This document shows positions 1-8,185 of a stretch of 35,671 nucleotides of DNA, piece after piece. Positions within the stretch are counted from its first letter, which is position 1; each line of letters begins with the position of its first letter. The translations under genes were made by a program, and so were the position numbers. This DNA comes from Hyphomicrobiales bacterium (GTDB taxonomy: Bacteria > Pseudomonadota > Alphaproteobacteria > Rhizobiales > Rhizobiaceae), in NCBI GenBank assembly GCA_002400845.2, contig NVRK02000009.1:1-35671 (forward strand). The letters run 5' to 3'. Below the pieces are notes generated by a model. That model searched no databases, had not been told where the DNA came from, and saw only the letters and a program-made list of their open reading frames with translations.

Positions 1-191
1 CGTCTCCATACATGCAACTATGCTTTCTTTATTAAGCACATTGTCTCAAGCTTTGTGTCTTTATCTTGGCTAAATCCCACTTGTCCAACTTGACATTTAT
101 ATGTGGCACTTGTGGCTAAAAATTAATTCTATGCTGAAGAACTAACGTTTTTTTAGTCTATAGACAATGTTTGATTTGAAGCGGTAACAAT
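1..191. other. left-edge noncoding stretch
   Basis: I see no supportable gene here. It lies downstream of the leftward J-domain gene. A perfect 10-bp palindrome, GTCTATAGAC, sits at 156-165 next to a T-run, but it has no loop and is not a convincing terminator. A TTGACA at 90-95 lacks a good -10 partner. The stretch may be the intergenic gap to a gene outside the window. Confidence 0.4.
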
Positions 192-833
192 TTAACAGAA
201 GCCAGCTTTTTGTAAGTGCTTGTAAGCTGTTATTACTTTGTGCAAACGCTCTTCTGACGAGCGATCCCCGCCATTGGCATCTGGGTGGTTTTGTTTGACC
301 AATTCTTTGTAGCGTTTTTTAATTTCATCGCCCATTGCATTGTATTGCAAGCCCATATCGTCAAACGATTTTTTCTCAAGTGTTTTGAGTTTACGTTGTT
401 TATTTGATGATAATCTGCCTGCTCTAATTTCGGCAGCAAGGGTGCCGCGCTTATAAAGGCGATCTGCACCAGCAGCGGCTGGGTCATACGGCTTTTTACT
501 GCCGATGCTCGCATTTGCAGGTTTGCTACTGCCATTAGGGTTTGAAGCCATTTCCCATGTAGGGCGCTGGCCTGTGATGTTTTCTTTTTGAAACTTTGCA
601 ATTGCATCGTCATCTAGACCAGAAAAATAATTGAAGTTCTTATTATATTCGCGAACATGCTTGATGCAAAACTGAATATATTGACCTTCACTGTCGCGTC
701 CCAAGGGGGCTTTGTGTGTGCCAGGCTCTTCGCAACCGTTCCACGAGCAAACGTGTTTAGGCGGCGCAGGCTTTTTCTTAGCCGAGCTTTTAATATTGCG
801 GATGGAATCAAAATATTTAGATGTAGGTTTCAT
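192..833 (-). CDS. DnaJ (J-domain) family protein with N-terminal Cys/His cluster
   Basis: This 213-residue protein ends in a J-domain (about residues 159-208). The diagnostic HPD tripeptide is at 183-185, followed by a helix III ending in ITAYKHL. J-domains stimulate the ATPase of Hsp70 (DnaK); which client or Hsp70 this one serves cannot be read from the sequence. The N-terminus is basic and followed by a Cys/His cluster (C29, C34, C56, H59) that could bind a metal. The middle is low-complexity and rich in Gly, Ser and Lys. It lacks the Gly/Phe region and the zinc-finger repeats of true DnaJ. Similar J-domain proteins next to bolA are common in Hyphomicrobiales (from memory). It is divergent from bolA. 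No strong ribosome site precedes the ATG at 831-833. Confidence 0.85.
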   Translation of the reverse strand: MKPTSKYFDSIRNIKSSAKKKPAPPKHVCSWNGCEEPGTHKAPLGRDSEGQYIQFCIKHVREYNKNFNYFSGLDDDAIAKFQKENITGQRPTWEMASNPNGSSKPANASIGSKKPYDPAAAGADRLYKRGTLAAEIRAGRLSSNKQRKLKTLEKKSFDDMGLQYNAMGDEIKKRYKELVKQNHPDANGGDRSSEERLHKVITAYKHLQKAGFC

Positions 834-969
834 AGGCGCGTATATTAGTGTTTTCTTTTATTTAAACAAGAATTGACTTATTTTTTTTGTGGCTTCACAA
901 AGCTTGGTTAAGCTCTATTGATTTATAAGTTGGTTATAACGAGCATTTTGTTAAAAATAAGGAAAAATT

Positions 970-1245
970 ATGAGCTTTATTAAAACTATTACAGAAAAGC
1001 TTGAAATTGAATTTTCGCCTGTTTCATTAGAAGTTGTCAATGAGAGCCATTTACATGCAGGCCATCAAGAAAAATTTGATGGTTCTGGCGAAACGCATGT
1101 GCGAATCAAAATAGTCTCAAAGGCCTTTGAGGGCATGAACAGAGTTGCTAGACACCGCGCTATCAATACTCAAGTAGAAGCAGAAATTGCGCTTGGGCTA
1201 CATGCTGTTGCAATTGATGTTAAAGCACCTTCAGAAATTAAATGA
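970..1245 (+). CDS. bolA: BolA family protein
   Basis: This 91-residue protein matches the BolA fold over its full length. It has the HAGHQ segment (about residues 29-33) and the late R-H-R-A-I motif. BolA proteins pair with monothiol glutaredoxins and bind or transfer [2Fe-2S] clusters; some also bind DNA and affect cell shape and stress responses. The start is well supported: AAGGAA lies just upstream of the ATG. The gene is divergent from the J-domain gene. Its TGA stop at 1243-1245 directly abuts the stop of the opposing transporter-like gene with no spacer. The glutaredoxin in this window (17200-17451) has a two-Cys active site, so it is not the expected monothiol partner. Confidence 0.93.
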   Translation: MSFIKTITEKLEIEFSPVSLEVVNESHLHAGHQEKFDGSGETHVRIKIVSKAFEGMNRVARHRAINTQVEAEIALGLHAVAIDVKAPSEIK

Positions 1246-2511
1246 TTAATTTGATATTTTTCTAATGCGCAAGCTGGCGACGCGATTTTTTGAGCGCTTT
1301 AAAATAACAAAGCGCATGCCATAAAATGTGAACGCCTGTTTTTCTTCTGGGATCATTTGGGCTGCATGAATGACAAGGCCAGCAATAGTGGTTGCTTCGT
1401 CGTCTGGCAATTCCCATTCAAGTGCTCTGTTTAAATCACGAATGGGAACATCGCCATTAACAACAACAGAGCCATCTGGTTCAGTGGTTACGCCTACAAC
1501 TTCTAAATCGTGTTCATCGGCAATTTCGCCAACGATTTCTTCTAAAATATCTTCAAGCGTTACAATACCAAGCATTTCTCCATATTCATCCACCACAATG
1601 GCGATATGGGCTTTGCGGCGTAAAAATGCGTTTAATTGATCTCGAAGCGGTGTTGTTTCTGGTACAAACCATGGTTTGTTCGTGATTTTTACAAAATCAA
1701 TGTTTGAGAATTTTTCACCCTTGCCAATAACGCGTAATAGATCGCGCGTGTGCAAAACGCCAATGATGTTTTCGCTGGTGTCTTTCCAAAATGGAATACG
1801 CGTAAAGGGACTGCTTAGAATTTGCTTTATAATTTCTTTGTTTGTCTGGTCAATGTCTATGCTGACCATGCTGGTTCTGTGAACCATAACATCAGAAACT
1901 TCTAATTCGTGCAAATCTAAAACACCGCCAAAACGATCTCTATCGTCTTTAATCATTGCACCGTCTTTGTGTAGCAAATCAACAGCGCCGCGTAGTTCAT
2001 CATGGCTTGATAATATGCCCTGTGAACCATCGAGTTTTATCCCAAACCAGCGTAATATGACTTTTACAATGCCCGTGACAATTACGGTTATTGGCCATAA
2101 AATTATTGCGATTATGCGCATAATTGGGGCAATTGCTAACGCAACTTTATCTGCATGGGCCAAGGCCCAAGATTTTGGCATTACTTCTGCAAATATAACA
2201 ATAATAATGGTCATTGCTAAGGTTGCTATGGCAATGCCTGCTTCGCCAAATAGTTTTAAGAAAACACTGGTTGCGATGGAGGATGCTAAAATATTGACCA
2301 GATTATTACCGATTAAGATAGCACCAAGTAATCGGTCACGTTTGGCGATTAAACGGTTTGCAATGGAGGCTTTTTTGTTTCCATTTTTTTCTAGCTGGTG
2401 CAACCGTGCACGTGAGGCGGCAGTTAACGCTGTTTCTGAACCAGAAAAGAATGCTGAAATTATGATGAGCAGTATTATGACGCCCGTTAATATCCAGTAA
2501 GTTGTGGTCAT
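1246..2511 (-). CDS. HlyC/CorC (CNNM-type) family membrane protein with CBS pair
   Basis: This 421-residue protein has the three-part architecture of the CorC/CNNM family. An N-terminal DUF21 membrane domain (about residues 1-180, with FSGSETAL near residue 22) is followed by a pair of CBS domains (about 200-325) that normally bind adenine nucleotides. A C-terminal CorC_HlyC domain (about 335-420) completes it. Members act in Mg2+/Co2+ efflux or homeostasis; the old haemolysin label is not a proven function. Its ATG overlaps the aroB stop as ATGA (2508-2511), so it is probably translated by coupling as the last gene of aroK-aroB-corC. Its own stop abuts that of bolA. Confidence 0.9.
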   Translation of the reverse strand: MTTTYWILTGVIILLIIISAFFSGSETALTAASRARLHQLEKNGNKKASIANRLIAKRDRLLGAILIGNNLVNILASSIATSVFLKLFGEAGIAIATLAMTIIIVIFAEVMPKSWALAHADKVALAIAPIMRIIAIILWPITVIVTGIVKVILRWFGIKLDGSQGILSSHDELRGAVDLLHKDGAMIKDDRDRFGGVLDLHELEVSDVMVHRTSMVSIDIDQTNKEIIKQILSSPFTRIPFWKDTSENIIGVLHTRDLLRVIGKGEKFSNIDFVKITNKPWFVPETTPLRDQLNAFLRRKAHIAIVVDEYGEMLGIVTLEDILEEIVGEIADEHDLEVVGVTTEPDGSVVVNGDVPIRDLNRALEWELPDDEATTIAGLVIHAAQMIPEEKQAFTFYGMRFVILKRSKNRVASLRIRKISN

Positions 2512-3635
2512 GTTTCAAGTGTCTCTTTTAAAAATGAAAGTACTTCACTCGATGGTACATCATTGGCTATATAAGACTGGCCTAAGCCTTTTGTTAGAAT
2601 GAAGTTTAACTTTCCACGTGATACTTTTTTATCTTGTGCGATGAAGTCTAACAGTTTTTCAGCAGGTGGCAATTGACCAGGAATTTCATTTGGGTGCGTT
2701 GGCAATCCGCACGCTTTTAAATGCGCTTCGACGCGGTTTACTGTGTCCATGTCACAAAGGTTCATTCTGTTGGAAAATTGATGCGCTAATACCATGCCAA
2801 TCGCAACGCCTTCGCCATGCACTAGGCGAGCGCTGTCATACTGGGTGGCTCCTTCTAAAGCATGTCCAAATGTGTGGCCTAAATTTAACAGCGCTCTAAT
2901 GCCATTTTCTTTTTCGTCTTCTTTTACAACATCTGCCTTACATTGGCAGCTTGTTGCCACGGCCTCGATGAGTGCCGCGCCATTAGAGAAAATGCCATCA
3001 CGGTTTTTTTCAAGCCAATCAAAAAAATCTGGTCGGTTGATTAGTCCATATTTAGCGATTTCGGCATAGCCAGCTTTAAATTCGCGATCGCTTAAAGTTT
3101 TTAAAACATCGGTATCTGCGATCACCATTAATGGCTGGTGGAATGCGCCAATTAGGTTTTTGCCGTGAGGTGAATTAATGCCTGTTTTGCCGCCAACAGA
3201 ACTGTCGACTTGCGCCAATAAAGACGTTGGAATTTGGATGAAATCCATGCCGCGTCTTGTTACTGCCGCGGCAAATCCTGCAAGGTCACCAACAACGCCG
3301 CCGCCAAAGGCAATAACCAAGTCTCCACGTTCCATTTTTGCATCAAGCAAGCCTTCAACTACAGAATTTAGCATTTCCATAGATTTAGATTTTTCACCCG
3401 CTGGTACTGCCAGTGTTGAAAATTCGATGCCTGCTTGGGTAAGGCTTTCTCCCAATGTTTCGCCGTGAGCTTTTAGTACATTTTCATCAGAGACAACAAC
3501 ACAGCGTGCTTTTGGCGCAAGGTTAGAAATTAGTTTTCCGGCCTCTTGTAATAATCCACGACCGATATGAATGTCGTAACTTCTTTCGCCAAGATCTACA
3601 TTAATTAGTTTACACAGTTGGGAGCTGGTATTCAT
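2508..3635 (-). CDS. aroB: 3-dehydroquinate synthase
   Basis: This 375-residue enzyme converts DAHP to 3-dehydroquinate, the second step of the shikimate pathway, using NAD+ and a divalent metal. Family hallmarks are the GGGVVGDLAGFAA nucleotide-binding segment, the IPTSLLAQVDSSVGGKTGIN block and the metal-ligand His in NLGHTFGHALE. Length is normal for the family. The start codon overlaps the aroK stop by ATGA (3632-3635) and its own stop overlaps the corC start in the same way. Translational coupling in one operon is therefore likely. Confidence 0.97.
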   Translation of the reverse strand: MNTSSQLCKLINVDLGERSYDIHIGRGLLQEAGKLISNLAPKARCVVVSDENVLKAHGETLGESLTQAGIEFSTLAVPAGEKSKSMEMLNSVVEGLLDAKMERGDLVIAFGGGVVGDLAGFAAAVTRRGMDFIQIPTSLLAQVDSSVGGKTGINSPHGKNLIGAFHQPLMVIADTDVLKTLSDREFKAGYAEIAKYGLINRPDFFDWLEKNRDGIFSNGAALIEAVATSCQCKADVVKEDEKENGIRALLNLGHTFGHALEGATQYDSARLVHGEGVAIGMVLAHQFSNRMNLCDMDTVNRVEAHLKACGLPTHPNEIPGQLPPAEKLLDFIAQDKKVSRGKLNFILTKGLGQSYIANDVPSSEVLSFLKETLET

Positions 3636-4264
3636 GATTCTGTTCCAAGGTGTTTTGCAAGGGCAATTAGTAACGTATCACGTGTTCGCCCTTTAGATAT
3701 TTTTGAGGATTCTACATGCAAATCGGCTAGTGCGTAAATCGGATCACGTTTTATTGAGAGGTCGATTAAAGTTTGCCTAGGGTTGCCCGTTTGTAAAATG
3801 GGTCTTGTGCCCGGGCGCTTCATTACGCGCGTAAGTAATATCTCGATGTCTGCTTTTAACCAAACCGATATTGCCAATTCTTCACAGGCCTTTCTTGTTG
3901 CCTCAGACATAAAGGCACCACCACCCAATGATAAGACGCATGGTCCATCTTTTAGCAACCGTTGAATTACTTTTTCTTCGCCTGATCTGAAATATGCTTC
4001 CCCATATTTTTCGAATATTTCTGGTACAGAAAGGTCGGCCGCGTGTTCAATTTCTTTATCGGCATCATAAAATTTTAATCCAAGGGCAGAAGCTGTAATT
4101 CTGCCAATGGCTGTTTTCCCACAACCCATCATGCCAACGAAGACGAGCGACTTTGTTCCCATAGCGTTTACAATAGCTTCTGGGTTAGGCATTTTTATTG
4201 TATCGCGCTGTTTTTTATTGGCGCTCTGTTTTTGGCTTTGAGCCTGTTCAATAGTCATATACAT
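3632..4264 (-). CDS. aroK: shikimate kinase
   Basis: This enzyme phosphorylates shikimate at the 3-OH with ATP. Visible motifs are the P-loop GMMGCGKT, the DAD shikimate/Mg site in FYDADKEIE, FRSGEE, the GGG of LSLGGGAF and the lid Arg in RPGTRP. At 210 residues it is longer than a typical AroK (about 170-180) because of a polar N-terminal extension of some 35 residues before the first beta strand. The first two in-frame ATGs (4262-4264 and 4256-4258) both have weak ribosome sites, and Met25 is a further candidate, so the exact start is uncertain. It is the first gene of the leftward aroK-aroB-corC operon, and its upstream region is shared with a rightward micro-gene. Confidence 0.95.
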   Translation of the reverse strand: MYMTIEQAQSQKQSANKKQRDTIKMPNPEAIVNAMGTKSLVFVGMMGCGKTAIGRITASALGLKFYDADKEIEHAADLSVPEIFEKYGEAYFRSGEEKVIQRLLKDGPCVLSLGGGAFMSEATRKACEELAISVWLKADIEILLTRVMKRPGTRPILQTGNPRQTLIDLSIKRDPIYALADLHVESSKISKGRTRDTLLIALAKHLGTES

Positions 4265-4306
4265 ATGCTGGTCAGTTGTTGGCCGATACCAGTTGTTAAA
4301 TTAATT

Positions 4307-4324
4307 TTGTGCTGTTTAGCACAA
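4307..4324. repeat. inverted repeat in the aroK / micro-gene divergent region
   Basis: Perfect 7-bp arms TTGTGCT and AGCACAA are separated by GTTT. The dyad lies 43-60 bp from the aroK start and upstream of the small rightward gene. It may be an operator or a 5' UTR hairpin; no known site is recognised. Confidence 0.35.
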
Positions 4325-4368
4325 CAATTATCTGTTTGCTCGTGTTCTGTTCCAAAAAAGATTTTTTT

Positions 4369-4398
4369 TTGAATTGCCACTATTACTTGTGTTATTAT
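4369..4398 (+). promoter_or_regulatory. possible sigma-70 promoter for the micro-gene and xerD
   Basis: TTGAAT (4369-4374) and TATTAT (4393-4398) are separated by 18 bp and end 39 bp before the micro-gene start. The match to the consensus is reasonable but not strong. Confidence 0.3.
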
Positions 4399-4437
4399 GC
4401 AAAGGCAGGGTAAATAAAACAAAAGAATGGATATTAT

Positions 4438-4584
4438 ATGCCAAGTTTATTCAAATTTATCATGTTTTGTGCAGTAATTGCAGGCGTCGCTTATGGCGGT
4501 ATGTTTGCGTTAATTAATTACACCGAGCCAAATCCGCGTGAGGTTTTGGTTCGTATCCCAAATGATGTGTTGAAATTAAATTAG
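4438..4584 (+). CDS. 48-residue single-pass membrane protein conserved between aroK and xerD
   Basis: This short reading frame starts MPSLFKFIMF and has one hydrophobic stretch (about residues 4-26) containing AYGGMFAL. A short polar tail follows with a Glu-Pro...Pro-Arg-Glu pattern and ends in RIPNDVLKLN. From memory, Hyphomicrobiales genomes carry a matching micro-protein (a hydrophobic segment with Y-G-G-x-x-A-L, then E-P-x-P-R-E and an R-I-P tail) at this same place, sometimes mislabelled 'histidine kinase'. I could not check this. Function is unknown; it is probably an inner-membrane peptide. A GGA precedes the ATG by about 8 bases. The next gene, xerD, starts 45 bases downstream in the same direction. 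Confidence 0.75.
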   Translation: MPSLFKFIMFCAVIAGVAYGGMFALINYTEPNPREVLVRIPNDVLKLN

Positions 4585-4629
4585 CGACAAACATTTTTAA
4601 ATCTAATTTTGAAGTTTAGGAGCGCTTTT

Positions 4630-5622
4630 GTGAGTAAGTTTTCGCAAAGTTCTTTTCAAATAGAATCTTTTCTTGAAATGTTGGCGGCAGAACGCGGTGC
4701 GAGTAAAAACACACTAAGCGCCTATACGCGCGATCTTGATCGCTATAGCAATTATTTGATTCAAAATAAATTAACACTAGATACTTGTGATGGCGAACAT
4801 ATTCGCAAATTCATTCAGTCACTTTCTATTCAAGGTTTGGCAGCATCTAGTCAGGCGCGTCAATTATCATCTGTTCGTCAATTGCATAAATTCTTATTTG
4901 CAGAAGGCATTAGAAGTGATGACCCAAGTACAATTGTTGACGCCCCTAAGCAGGGCAGGCCATTGCCTAAAATATTATCCGTTAGTGAAGTAGATATGTT
5001 GGTAAATTTGGCTGAGGACGAAGCTGCAGCTGAATTGCAAAGAGAAATTACTGCGAATGGAAAAAGAGGTGCCAAAGTAACCAAGCTAAGAGCGCGGCGT
5101 ATGTATGCCTTATTAGAAACTCTTTATGCAACAGGCTTGCGTGTAAGTGAGTTGGTTAGCCTTTCGCTTAGTGCTGCAAAAACTGATGCAAGGTTCTTAT
5201 CGGTTGTTGGCAAGGGTAATCGTGAACGCTTAGTGCCACTTACTGAACGGGCGAAAAAAGCCATGCGAATTTATTTGACAGCATCGCATGCGATCTATCC
5301 AGAAGATGGGCGTCGTTTTTTGTTTCCGGCTTCTTCAGCAGAAGGGCACTTTACAAGGCAGGCCTTTGGGCGAGATTTGAAAGATTTAGCAATTAAGGCA
5401 GGGCTGGCGCCAACAAGAGTATCGCCGCATGTTTTACGCCACGCATTTGCCAGTCATTTGTTGCAAAATGGGGCTGATCTAAGAGCAGTGCAACAATTGT
5501 TGGGGCATGCGGATATTTCGACCACACAAATTTATACCCATGTTTTGGATGAACGATTGCGTGAATTGGTGGAAGAAAAACATCCGTTAGCCAATGTTAT
5601 GGCCGCCACCCAAAAGGGGTGA
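4630..5622 (+). CDS. xerD: tyrosine recombinase XerD
   Basis: This is the site-specific recombinase that acts with XerC at dif to resolve chromosome dimers. With the GTG start it has 330 residues. It has an N-terminal SAM-like core-binding domain (about 10-100) and a C-terminal catalytic domain with the full active site: R171 (TGLRVSEL), K195 (VVGKGN), H267 and R270 (HVLRH), H293 (LGH) and nucleophile Y302 (IYTHV). I chose GTG at 4630 because AGGAG at 4618-4622 is spaced 7 bases from it. A TTG at 4609 would add seven residues but overlaps that site. An insertion of about 20 basic residues (around the ANGKRGAKVTKLRARR segment) lengthens it relative to E. coli XerD (298). The position beside aroK is typical of alphaproteobacterial housekeeping xerD rather than a phage integrase. 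Confidence 0.93.
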   Translation: MSKFSQSSFQIESFLEMLAAERGASKNTLSAYTRDLDRYSNYLIQNKLTLDTCDGEHIRKFIQSLSIQGLAASSQARQLSSVRQLHKFLFAEGIRSDDPSTIVDAPKQGRPLPKILSVSEVDMLVNLAEDEAAAELQREITANGKRGAKVTKLRARRMYALLETLYATGLRVSELVSLSLSAAKTDARFLSVVGKGNRERLVPLTERAKKAMRIYLTASHAIYPEDGRRFLFPASSAEGHFTRQAFGRDLKDLAIKAGLAPTRVSPHVLRHAFASHLLQNGADLRAVQQLLGHADISTTQIYTHVLDERLRELVEEKHPLANVMAATQKG

Positions 5623-5824
5623 TTTTTGTAGGGCTGCAGAGTTGGAAGTGTGAATGATTTGAGGATTGACTTGAAACAGTAAAAAAGCTGGGTTAAGAAC
5701 TGCCATTCCTTGACAATTTACAGGTAAGTGGCCAAGCTTGTTGGCGCGAGTTGACTGTAAAAACAAAGTTTAGAAGTGCAAGACACTGCTAATATTTTAT
5801 TCAAACCAAAGAAGTGAAAATTAG

Positions 5825-6781
5825 ATGCGTTTATATCTCGATTTTGAAAAGCCAGTTGCCGATATTGAAGGCAGAATTCACGAATTAAAAACAGCCGATC
5901 ACGGCGAGGATGGTGTGGATCTTTCTTCCGAGATTAAAAAGTTAGAAGCAAAATCTGAAGCAACGCTTGAAAATCTTTATCAAAAGCTAACACCTTGGCA
6001 TAAAACACATATTGCGCGTCATCCTGATCGTCCACATTTTGTTGATTATCGCAAGCAATTGTTTACAGACTTTATGCCTTTGGCAGGCGACCGTTATTTT
6101 GCTGAAGATTTTGCATTGATCGCAGGGTTTGCGCGTTTTGATGGCGAGCCAGTCGCAATTATTGGTCAAGAAAAAGGCAATGATACGCAATCTCGATTAA
6201 AACATAATTTTGGTATGGTAAGACCAGAAGGTTACCGCAAAGCGGTCCGCATAATGGAACTTGCAAATCGCTATAAAATTCCTGTTGTGACGCTGGTCGA
6301 TACAGCTGGGGCATATCCTGGTATTGGTGCAGAAGAACGCGGACAGGCTGAAGCCATCGCTCGGTCAACTGAAATGGGCCTTAATCTTGAAGTGCCTGTT
6401 GTTACTGTTGTGATTGGCGAAGGCGGCTCTGGTGGCGCAATTGCCATTGCTACTGGTAACCGTGTTTATATGCTTGAGCATTCTATCTATAGCGTAATTT
6501 CTCCAGAGGCTGGTGCTTCAATTTTGTGGAGAGATGCAGGAAGAGCGCAAGATGTTGCAAATTCAATGAAAATTACCGCTCAAGATTTAATGAAAATGGG
6601 TGTTATTGACGGCATTATCGACGAGCCAACTGGTGGGGCGCATAGAGATCCGCAAGAAATGATTCGTTCAACAGGCGGCATTATTCGCCAAGCACTTGCC
6701 GAACTTGGCAAGATGAGCGGAAAAGAACTAAAAGAAGCGCGCCGCGATAAGTTTTTAGCGATAGGTCGCAACCTTTCATAA
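5825..6781 (+). CDS. accA: acetyl-CoA carboxylase carboxyltransferase, alpha subunit
   Basis: This 318-residue subunit, with AccD, transfers the carboxyl group from biotin on AccB to acetyl-CoA to give malonyl-CoA, the first committed step of fatty-acid synthesis. The N-terminal helical region starts MRLYLDFEKP, common in alphaproteobacterial AccA. The crotonase-like core carries the carboxybiotin-binding GEGGSGGAIAIATG and the SVISPEAGASILWRD segment. Length is normal. A 202-bp gap to xerD suggests its own promoter, but only a TTGACA at 5710-5715 without a clear -10 is visible. Confidence 0.97.
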   Translation: MRLYLDFEKPVADIEGRIHELKTADHGEDGVDLSSEIKKLEAKSEATLENLYQKLTPWHKTHIARHPDRPHFVDYRKQLFTDFMPLAGDRYFAEDFALIAGFARFDGEPVAIIGQEKGNDTQSRLKHNFGMVRPEGYRKAVRIMELANRYKIPVVTLVDTAGAYPGIGAEERGQAEAIARSTEMGLNLEVPVVTVVIGEGGSGGAIAIATGNRVYMLEHSIYSVISPEAGASILWRDAGRAQDVANSMKITAQDLMKMGVIDGIIDEPTGGAHRDPQEMIRSTGGIIRQALAELGKMSGKELKEARRDKFLAIGRNLS

Positions 6782-6878
6782 CTGCAATTGAATTGCTATT
6801 TATGCACGTGTTTGATAGACTATTGTCGTTGGTAACGTAGCTGTTACTGGCTTTTAGTGACGTATAAACAATATAAGA

Positions 6879-6900
6879 GATGGTGTTATTAGCCACCATC
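6879..6900 (+). repeat. hairpin just upstream of the longest transpeptidase reading frame
   Basis: Perfect 7-bp arms GATGGTG and CACCATC are separated by 8 bases and end two bases before the TTG at 6903. There is no T-run, so this is not a normal terminator for accA. If it forms in mRNA it would block initiation at 6903, which favours a start further downstream. Confidence 0.4.
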
Positions 6901-6962
6901 GATTGATAGATACATTGTTGATACGGTTTGGTGGGGAAACAGGCTTTTTAATTGGTTTGGGT

Positions 6963-8033
6963 ATGTTGTATTATTTGAATCCCAAAAATTGGGCGGGCCA
7001 GAATGGTTCTGATAATGTTTCTGAGAATGTTTATGGCAGATTTTCAAATTTGGCTTCGCGAACGCGCATAGGCGTTGTTGCTGCAATGATTTGCGTTTCC
7101 AGTTTGAGCGCTTGTCAAAATGCATTGGATTCGGTTGGAAACCCTGCGGCAAAAGGCATTCCAAAAAAGTTAATCGAAAAAATGACAGCAGAAGACATGA
7201 AGTCTTCAAGTCCAATATTACTGCGTATTTTCAAATTAGAAAATGTAATGGAAGTTTGGAAAGAAAAGAGTAACGGTCGTTACGGTCTTTTAGCAACTTA
7301 TGATATTTGTAAATGGTCTGGCAGAATTGGACCTAAATTCAAAGAGGGTGATCGCCAAGCGCCCGAAGGATTTTACAGCGTAAATAAACACCAAATGAAC
7401 CCTAACTCTAGTTATCATTTGTCTTTTAATATTGGCTTTCCAAATGCATACGATCGCTCGCATAAACGTACTGGCACGCATTTGATGGTGCATGGGGCGT
7501 GTGCTTCTGCTGGGTGTTATTCAATGACAGATGACCGTGTGGAAGTTATTTATGCGCTTGCAAGAGAAGCGTTTAAGGGCGGTCAAAAGAAGTTTCAAGT
7601 TCAAGCCTTTCCATTTCACTTAACGCCTGAAAACATGGCTATTTATGCTACGCACCAGCAATTTGATTTTTGGAAAATGCTTAAAGAAGGCTATGACCAC
7701 TTCGATCTTACAAGGCGGCCTGTAAAAATAAATGTTTGCGAAAAACGTTATTTGTTCAATCGTAAGGCTGCGAATGGTGAAACGTTTTCGTCAACATCAT
7801 CGTGCCCAAAAGTTACGATGAATGCTGGTTTGTTATCAGCGTATTCTGCAAGACGTACCTCGCATGAAGGCATATTTACGAGGGTGCTGGGTGAAGAGAA
7901 ATTGAAGGCAAAAGAGAATGGCAAAGATTATACTCTGCCTTCTGAAAACTTGACTTTAATTGCAAAAGGCACAGAAGTTTTGCCTAAGGCAACACCAATA
8001 AGCGAAACTGTGAAATTAGTAAGCGATAACTAA
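6963..8033 (+). CDS. YafK-type L,D-transpeptidase lipoprotein
   Basis: This is an L,D-transpeptidase (YkuD fold) of the YafK subfamily, which acts on peptidoglycan crosslinks or on the peptidoglycan-protein link. The catalytic motif is HGACASAGCYSM, with H177 and nucleophile C185 counted from the ATG at 6963. A hydrophobic segment ends in a lipobox Leu-Ser-Ala-Cys (cysteine codon at 7113-7115), so the mature protein is probably lipidated and periplasm-facing. The start is uncertain. The frame is open from TTG 6903; ATG 6963 leaves a long polar stretch before the signal segment; TTG 7050 would give a typical 21-residue lipoprotein signal. None has a good ribosome site. A strong terminator follows at 8095-8123. 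The C-terminal third is not recognised. Confidence 0.85.
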   Translation: MLYYLNPKNWAGQNGSDNVSENVYGRFSNLASRTRIGVVAAMICVSSLSACQNALDSVGNPAAKGIPKKLIEKMTAEDMKSSSPILLRIFKLENVMEVWKEKSNGRYGLLATYDICKWSGRIGPKFKEGDRQAPEGFYSVNKHQMNPNSSYHLSFNIGFPNAYDRSHKRTGTHLMVHGACASAGCYSMTDDRVEVIYALAREAFKGGQKKFQVQAFPFHLTPENMAIYATHQQFDFWKMLKEGYDHFDLTRRPVKINVCEKRYLFNRKAANGETFSSTSSCPKVTMNAGLLSAYSARRTSHEGIFTRVLGEEKLKAKENGKDYTLPSENLTLIAKGTEVLPKATPISETVKLVSDN

Positions 8034-8094
8034 TCGCTTAAAATGTTCTCAAGCAAGAATGTTCTATACTAATAATATTAGCGCCTTAACTTGT

Positions 8095-8123
8095 AGATTG
8101 CGCATTGGCTGCGCAATCTTTTA
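8095..8123 (+). terminator. rho-independent terminator after the YafK-type gene
   Basis: Nine-bp arms AGATTGCGC and GCGCAATCT enclose a 7-base loop and run directly into TTTT. It ends transcription of the rightward transpeptidase gene and separates it from the convergent secA. Confidence 0.85.
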
Positions 8124-8158
8124 TTAGTCAGTTATAAGTTTTGCTAAATGAATTTAAG

Positions 8159-8185
8159 TTAGACGTATTTACGCTAGACGTATTT
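8159..8185. repeat. tandem duplication of the secA 3' end
   Basis: TTAGACGTATTT (8159-8170) and CTAGACGTATTT (8174-8185) lie 15 bp apart. The second contains the last secA codons (Lys-Tyr-Val) and its TAG stop. The first repeats them after the stop: readthrough would add Arg-Lys-Tyr-Val and end at TAA. Confidence 0.7.

Noticed and set aside
1967..2500. 177-residue rightward frame opposite the CorC-type gene
   Set aside because: It is fully antisense to a well-supported gene, has no family motif and has low-complexity composition. It is a shadow frame.
4630..5622. XerD as an integrase of a mobile element
   Set aside because: It sits in a housekeeping order beside aroK/accA, with no att repeats, no tRNA and no phage genes. 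It fits the chromosomal dimer-resolution recombinase.
5710..5740. promoter for accA from the TTGACA at 5710
   Set aside because: No acceptable -10 element lies 16-18 bp downstream.
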